This document shows positions 57,785-64,000 of a DNA stretch of 64,000 nt, piece after piece. The stretch is taken from positions 372,001 to 436,000 of the forward strand of contig JARFIW010001489.1 in assembly GCA_036346225.1 (NCBI GenBank). The letters run 5' to 3'. This stretch comes from Platerodrilus igneus (Eukaryota > Arthropoda > Insecta > Coleoptera > Lycidae). Every line of letters begins with the position of its first letter. The first letter of the stretch is position 1. Both the position numbers and the translations under genes were made by a program. Under the pieces are notes generated by a model that ran no database searches, was not told the DNA's origin, and saw only the letters and a program-made list of their open reading frames with translations.

Positions 57785-60110
57785 TTAAGCTTGTAAGACA
57801 ATATATAACCTACTATCAATAAAATGTATGGTTTTGCGAAAAACGCTATGAATGTCACGCCAATTTACACAACTTTGCTGTTTAGTTTTTTCAACCTCAT
57901 AGGCATGGAAATGGTCATCCAATACTACAGTTCTTAACTTAGCTAATATAAAGTAAGTTTGATTATTTTGTGCGTGTCCAATAATAATGTTGATAATTCC
58001 AAAAATTGGCTGAAAATCAATACAGTCTGTGAGCAAAACCAAGCCAGTAGAATATCTTAAACCATTAATTTGAACCCAGTGAGTAAAGAAGTAATCACAT
58101 TAAGCACCTCAAAATTTAAAAAATTTGCAAATATTTTGTATTCTTTCTCACCAAGGTATTTTATATTTTCTGCAGTTTCGCATGCAGATTCATCTTTAAA
58201 ACAATTTTTTTCAAGCAATCAATAGCACACATTTAATTGATTTTCTACTGCCATAATGTAGAGAATGTTTTTTCTAGAGTAAGCTGCATGTGATGCAGCT
58301 TTAAGCTGTTTATGTTTGCCTTCAAAACGAATGGAAGAAATGTAACCCAAAGGGACTACAGTAAGTAATAAGTTAGGATAATGAATCATAAAATGATGTT
58401 TTGGTTTAAGATTTCCAAAAAATTCCATACAGATAGCATAGTGTTCAGCAATAAGAGTAGTCAGTAATTGAGAATACTCTGGTGGAATAACTTTAGAAGT
58501 AACTATTTGAATGACCTCTACTAAAGACAGGTAGAGTTCCCATATATGATTGTTTTTGGAATGTAGTCACCTATTATTAAACCAAAATTTTCAACAAATG
58601 AAGACATCTCTGATGATCAACATATAAGTTGTTTTTTTAATAAATGTGATTTGGATATTGATGGTGGTTTACTTTTATCAGAAAAATTAAAAAATTGTAA
58701 TTGAATATTTAAAGTACGAAGTGCAAAAAATTTATCCGCATAAATATAATGAAACAACATATTACCAAGATCGTACCTACATACTCCTTCCCATATATCA
58801 TGCATAATATCGCAAGATAAATTTCTTGTTACATGATAGGTCGGCAATGAATTCCAAATACAATTTTCTTTTATTCCACAATCAAATGAAATTAAATCTA
58901 TTTCGTAATTTTCAGGGTTACGCAAAAGGTTAGCATTTTCTTGTGTTTGAACCTTAGTACAACGGCAAAATCTACAATAGTAATTTGAATCAAATGCTTC
59001 TATTAATCCTAACATAGAGTGTATTCCCAGCTTATCTCCTAATATTAGAACAACCCTGAAATATACAGTTTCAAACCCCAACCCAGAATTAATTGTTATG
59101 CCATTTGCTTATAATTTTATGAGATCTTTGATAATATGTTAAAAGTATTTTTCATTTCAAAAAAATTTGATATCGGAAGAGTAACAACGTTGTAGTACAA
59201 AAATATTTTCTAAAAGAGATGCATGTTCAGGTGGCAAACATCTTAGGAAAAATACAAACCACAGATCTTATGAATACCTGCATGGCTTCCTGATGAATTT
59301 CCAATTTCAAAATCGTCACTATTTAAGAGAAGAGGCCAAACTGTTTTATTTGAAAGTTGTGTAAGCAAATTTTCTATAACGTGCCTTAAATTATATTTCT
59401 AATAGTTTCAGAAGCATTCAAATTAGAAATGTATCTAGATATAGATTTATATATAGAAGGAAATTCTAAAAACGATTTTAAAGTTTTTTCAATCGGAATA
59501 TACTGACATGTACTAGCTATCAAGTACATAGTAACCTTGATTTAATTATTTTATCAGTTAATCTATGACCTAGCGCAATAGAAGTAGGTGCAATAAACTT
59601 ATTTGACTCTCTAAATTGTTTGAAACACAAATATTCAGAAGAAAACTTTTTATGTGGATTCCTAAACAATTCTATCATTGAATGAATTTCATTATTACAT
59701 GCAATAGTGTTATTAGTAGTAATAGAATTTAATTTGTTTTTCAAAATCTGAAGAGGTTCATTTAATAAATGACATATATCAAATATTACACTTTGAACAA
59801 AATTTCTAGGCAACAAATAGTTATTATATAATTTAAAACAAAGAAACTAGTTTCCTTTTCCAAAGGTATTTGAAATTCATTTAACATGTTTTTATTCAAA
59901 TTGCTTTGTGCAACAGGAGCATAGGTATAATTATTGTCATTTAAACTGTTGTAACGAGAAGGAACAAAATATGCACTACTATTGGCAACTACGGGTTTAT
60001 TTTCAACAACTGAATGTTTCAGTTTAAGATGACGTTTTAGGCTATGAGCATTTTGAAACACACGAATACATTCACTTTGTTTGCAAGTGAATCATGTAAC
60101 AAAGTTACGC
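57785..60110 (-). pseudogene. zinc-finger transposon-like protein (DIMHDIxEGV family)
   Basis: Broken minus-strand gene. In order: a C2H2 finger (TCKQSECIRVFQNAHSLKRH then LKLKH, about 60080), FVQSVIFDICHLLNEPLQIL (about 59780), a central block VLILGDKLGIHSMLGLIEAF with YYCRFCRCTK and NLSCDIMHDIWEGVCRYDL (59081-58800), KPKHHFMIHYPNLLLTVVPL with IRFEGKHKQLKAASHAAYSR (58400), and a C-terminal DCIDFQPIFGI...LDDHFHAYEV (58040-57900). This arrangement recurs in insects and fish as a repetitive, transposon-like family; a link to KDZ/Zisupton-type transposases is my guess. Stops lie between blocks. Confidence 0.6.
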
Positions 60111-60269
60111 CTTATTCAAATATGTTTGAATAAATTGTTCAAAACTTTAAAGTTTTGCTCACAAGCTGGGAAAATGTACATATTTGTACACAATTTTCTA
60201 GTTCCTTTAAAATAGTCATAACTGCTGGTACTTCTGGTGCAGTACTTTTAATTTTGTATAAGCCATATT

Positions 60270-60560
60270 CTAACAGCAACCAAATATATGTTCACTCTCT
60301 TTTAGATATTGAATACTTAAAGCATGAAATGTTTTAAATGCAAAATCTAAACAAAGTAAAACTGAACACGTTTTATACGTGTGATTATCTATTAATAAAT
60401 ATGAATCTGTAACTGATGTAAAAGATTCCCCAACTACAATCAAAAGAGGTTGAAGTGTTAAATTCATCTTATTAAGTTTTTTGCATCTGTTTTGAATTGT
60501 TTTGTCTATATTAATTACATGTCCGCAACAAGAATGTGCATTGACAATTGTATTTGACAT
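60270..60560 (-). pseudogene. upstream ORF of the same transposon-like unit
   Basis: 96 codons: LLIVVGESFTSVTDSYLLID, CLDFAFKTFHALSIQYLKES, ending EHIFGCC. The (V)LGES.TS.....L.ID...L...FK.FH.LN..YP.ES pattern often accompanies the DIMHDI family in insects. It is truncated before its usual end. Confidence 0.45.
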
Positions 60561-61646
60561 ACTATAAAAAAACTAAGTATTCACCAAACAGTATACGAAG
60601 TACTAACTGATACTAAAGCAATGAGACTTCCCTGACATTTAATAATACAGGGTTTCCAGTGTCATTTGTTTGCTCGGATTCTAGTAGATGGTGCAAAATG
60701 CATGGAAAGGACAGCTATTTGTACAGCATTTTTAGAAACTTAAATAAAAGAAATTAGTAAAAAGTCCAGTTTTAATAGACCATATACCTTGACTAATATC
60801 TGTTACTAAGGAACACAAAAATTCCTCAGTAGAAGAATTTTGTGTCCGAATGCCTCTGAGTTTTGTGAAAAAGTACTCTTATTTATCATGGTCTTGAAAG
60901 TAATGATATAATTTCTGAATTCGGAAACAACTGCTGGAAATCACTGTCAATCTAAAATATCAAAATTGTAATATACAAATTCTTAAAAAAGGATATATAT
61001 TTCAACTTACTTACTGATATGCATCTTTATGTTTTAAAATTGGCCATTCGATTATAAATGATTTCACAGTGGAATAGTTAGGGTACCCTGTCTCAAAGGA
61101 TGTGTCTTCTTGCAATTAGTGATTACCAGATCCTATGGTTTCTGCCATGATTTTAACCATTTTGCACAATTATTAAGGTGGTCTAAAAATATAACTGCAT
61201 ATGCTGTCAACAAAGAACATGTAGCTTTTTTCTGGCACAACCGTGTATCACAATCTTTATAAAAAAGGGATTTTAAAATATAAGTTTGCAAGTACTACAT
61301 CCTGGCAACAATATATTTTTAATGTTAATTTTATATGAGATAAACTTAAAAGCTTTTGCTACTAATCGAATAATTTCAGGCGAGTATTTGAAATTCAAGT
61401 TTTGGAAACACCTTTATTAACTATGAGTTCTTTGTATAATACAAAACATTTATATACTAACAATTTAACTGTCAAATTAGGCATAGACTCAGAAGGAATA
61501 TGCTTTGTGCATTTATTAAGATATTATTATTACGAGCTACTATTAGGCAACTCGTCAAACACACAAGCGCCGTAAGCACTGTATATTCTTCAGGAACCGA
61601 GGATGTTTAAGCACATACCAGAGAATGAATCATCTATTTTAATTCA

Positions 61647-61700
<54 letters not shown>

Positions 61701-62480
61701 CCGCAGATAAATATAAGAGTTTAGTCTATATCAAAATGTCGAATATAAATTATATCGTGTAAAGTTAAATAGTTAGGCTTTTGGAAGTCCGAAAGTAAAC
61801 AAATTTGTATTATGTGAAAGTGTATATTGTACCGACAGCTTGTGGAATACATAAATAGACAAAAGTGTAATAAATAAATAGTAGTGTTTAGTGTTGTTAA
61901 TAGACGTATGATTAAGAATTTAGTTTAAGAAGATATTAGTGGTTGGTAATAGCATTAGTGTGATAGTGCTTCATTGTTAATTGGACTGAAAAGATTTATA
62001 AATAAAGCATATACTGTTAATTGGACTTATGAATAGTGAGTAATAAAGACTTTTATTACTACTTGTTTTAAATTAGTGAAACGCGTTAGTAGTAGCCTGC
62101 TACATTATTTTCATTCAAGAGGAGTGCGTTCAAATTGCTTACTGTTCAGACAATTGTCGGAGATGGAATCATAATTTTGCTTTACCTGTCATGTATAACA
62201 TAGTTGCAACCAAAAAACCTGAAATACATATCATACATTTCTTGTTGTTTAACACAAGTATGGAATGATATAGAGAGCATTTCCAAATTGAACGGACAAA
62301 GTCTAATAATATGTGCATTTACATACCATGTAAATGTTATATCAATTGACTGGAACTGTAAGGGTTAACTTCAATAAATCAAAACCTTTTGAAGTAGTAG
62401 AAGTTAAAGAACTTTATAACGTTAAAAAAATGTACAAAAATAAAAACTTGATTTATTAACAGTGGCAAATCAGATGACGG
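60561..62480. other. non-coding stretch with (TA)n at 61650-61695
   Basis: The stretch 61640-62110, with AATAAAGAC at about 62040, has an LTR-like look upstream of nothing identifiable. No partner repeat is seen. Confidence 0.4.
61650..61695. repeat. (TA)n microsatellite
   Basis: Longest pure TA run in the window, about 46 bp. Confidence 0.95.
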
Positions 62481-62489
62481 TTCAGTCGT

Positions 62490-62790
62490 TCAGTGGGTAA
62501 AAATAAAATGAATTTGAATTCTGGAAGTTGAAAAAATTTCGATTTCACATTCTCTTAAAGGAGATAGCGAGAAATCGAAACTTAACACAGAGACGAACGG
62601 CAAACTTGCAGTGGAGTTAAAAAGTATTGGTGGTGTACCCATTTTTAATGAAAAATACCATGATTTCGTCATTGCTTCCATTAATTCCTGCCGAGTATAA
62701 CCCATTTTATATAAATCCAAAGCATTGTTCAAAACAAAAAAATCAAGATTTTGAATCGGATTTGGAATAATACAAATAGTAATAATAGTT
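62490..62790 (-). other. possible coding fragment, unknown
   Basis: The minus frame reads IQNLDFFVLNNALDLYKMGY then TRQELMEAMTKSWYF and GTPPILFN before becoming low-information. The helical MGYTRQELMEAM is reminiscent of a UBA-like helix, but the resemblance is weak. Confidence 0.2.
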
Positions 62791-63009
62791 TTTACAATTT
62801 TGTTCCTTCTTGCTTTATTAGATGTTTTTTAATGTGTGGCTTTATTTTTTTCCTAACAACACTTTTATTGTATACATACTGTAGTATAAAAAATCAGTGT
62901 ATTAGCAAACTTTATTAATTTTTTTTATGAAGCCCTAACATATATATTATTTAAAAACTTAATGAGACACCAGGATATACCGTTTATTTTAAATTTTATT
63001 AAAAAAGAA

Positions 63010-64000
63010 GCTAAATAAAGAAAGTACCAACTGCCAGTATCCGCTTTTCAAGTCCAAGGTTGAAAACCATTTAGATCAGGATAGAGTATCCAAGGTGTTA
63101 TCAATTCTGGACGAAGGATAGCTGTCTTTCTTTGTAACATTGTTCAGTCGCTGGTATTTTACACAAAACCTTGTCGACCTATTCTTTTTTTTGACAAGTA
63201 CTACCGGGAATGTCCATGGACTATTGGAAGGCTCAATCACTCCCTGTTTCTCCATGTCTGTGATAATTTGCTCGACTTTCTTACGTTTTGCTAAAGGAAG
63301 CAGCCTGGGATATTGTCGTATCGGTTGCGCATCTCCAGTATTGATCTTGTGTTGCACCATATTTGTCCTTCCTTTCTCATTATCATCCAGTACGAACACA
63401 CCTCGATATCGTCCAACCAGTTCTTTTACCCTGCCTACTTGGTTGCCGTTTAGTCCTTGATACGAAGATATTAACCTATTCAGCAATTTCTGTGAGCAAC
63501 CGTTGGCTGCTTTATATTTTGTGTAGTCCACACAACGTTTAATATGGCATACTGGAATGCAACTTCCCAAAATCATGTTTTTATTCAGGATTACCGTATG
63601 CGGACTAATGTTTAGCACCCTTATTGGTATCGTATTTCGAGGCTTTACCAGTGTTCTTTCAACCAGTAATCCCTCCTGACCCATTCCCGATTCAGTTGCT
63701 TCCATCATGCATACTTGTCCTTCTCGGAGATTATCATCCGGGTTTCCCATCACAATCATTTCCCTATTCTCGAGTATTTTTATATCACCAATCTTTCGAA
63801 CTTGCATCGTCTGGTTACTCGTCTTTTGAAATGGAATCTCATCATCATCTATGCGAAGCACATTTTCTTTCATGTTAACATGAAACCCGTATTCTCTCAT
63901 GAGATTCATTCCCAAGATAACTTCTTTTGTAATTTCATCTACCAACGCCAGATTATTAACTAGCTCGTCTCCAATTTTTAACGGAAGACATACTGATGCA
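63010..64000 (-). pseudogene. Ty3/gypsy pol fragment (protease end and start of RT)
   Basis: Open on the minus strand from the window edge (LPLKIGDELVNNLALVDE at 63990-63940) to a stop at 63076. It holds EVILGMNLMREYGFHV (end of protease), a long linker with NISPHTVILNKNMILGS, then the RT start: PIRQYPRLLPLAKRKKVEQI, GVIEPSNSPWTFPVVLVKKK, FCVKYQRLNNVTKKDSYPS. After the stop it continues KWFSTLDLKSGYWQ (motif A, LDL) and ends abruptly at about 63010. Catalytic motif C is missing. It is a different family from the element at 7.78 kb and continues beyond the window. Confidence 0.85.

Overview
This window reads as a repeat-dense, AT-rich stretch of an arthropod, probably insect, nuclear genome. 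The evidence is spliced-gene signals (GTAAGT donors), TATA boxes spaced 31-32 bp from TCAGT initiators, R1-type, RTE-type and Penelope-type retroelements, Ty3/gypsy elements, Tc1/mariner relics and nine (TA)n microsatellites. I see no convincing complete host gene, only possible single exons (near 3984-4132, 7068-7251 and 47552-47607). The species cannot be named from the sequence.

Layout. 0-7.7 kb is mostly non-coding, with a 102-bp perfect-centre palindrome (1016-1117) and a tandem cluster of RTE-type 3' ends (5165-6215, minus strand). 7.78-15.73 kb is a nearly complete Ty3/gypsy element on the minus strand with about 1.16-kb LTRs. 15.75-21.2 kb is a degraded R1/I-type non-LTR element (minus) whose reverse transcriptase is split by a tRNA-derived SINE with a 13-bp target duplication. 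22.0-23.3 kb holds an RTE endonuclease fragment and three copies of a tRNA-like repeat ending in (TA)n.

24-45 kb is the most interesting part: a cluster of virus-like genes, duplicated and inverted among themselves. It contains a pipsqueak-type helix-turn-helix joined to an A32-like packaging-type ATPase, C2H2 fingers leading into a region that resembles Polinton-type DNA polymerase proteins, a small protein family starting with a DIQ(G/D)F motif (three copies, 'family A'), a ~100-residue family (three copies, 'family B'), and several small unknown ORFs. At least three of these genes sit behind TATA + TCAGT(C/T) core promoters, and families A and B share the same promoter and non-coding first exon. 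The cluster has been invaded by a 4.2-kb LTR element (25930-30094, ATAC duplication), a 973-bp Tc1/mariner-type element (31259-32231, TA duplication) and an RTE-type element (36204-39620, 11-bp duplication).

45-64 kb holds tandem repeats (including a 44-bp hairpin-forming array at 45740-46140), a Tc1/IS630-type transposase relic, a Penelope-type RT relic, a 5'-truncated R1-type copy with its target duplication, a broken gene of the zinc-finger/'DIMHDIxEGV' transposon-like family (57785-60560), and a second gypsy pol fragment running off the right edge.

The two LTRs of the young gypsy element differ by five single-base homopolymer indels and one substitution. Many frameshifts in this window may therefore be assembly errors and not true decay. 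This matters for whether the virus-like genes are alive.
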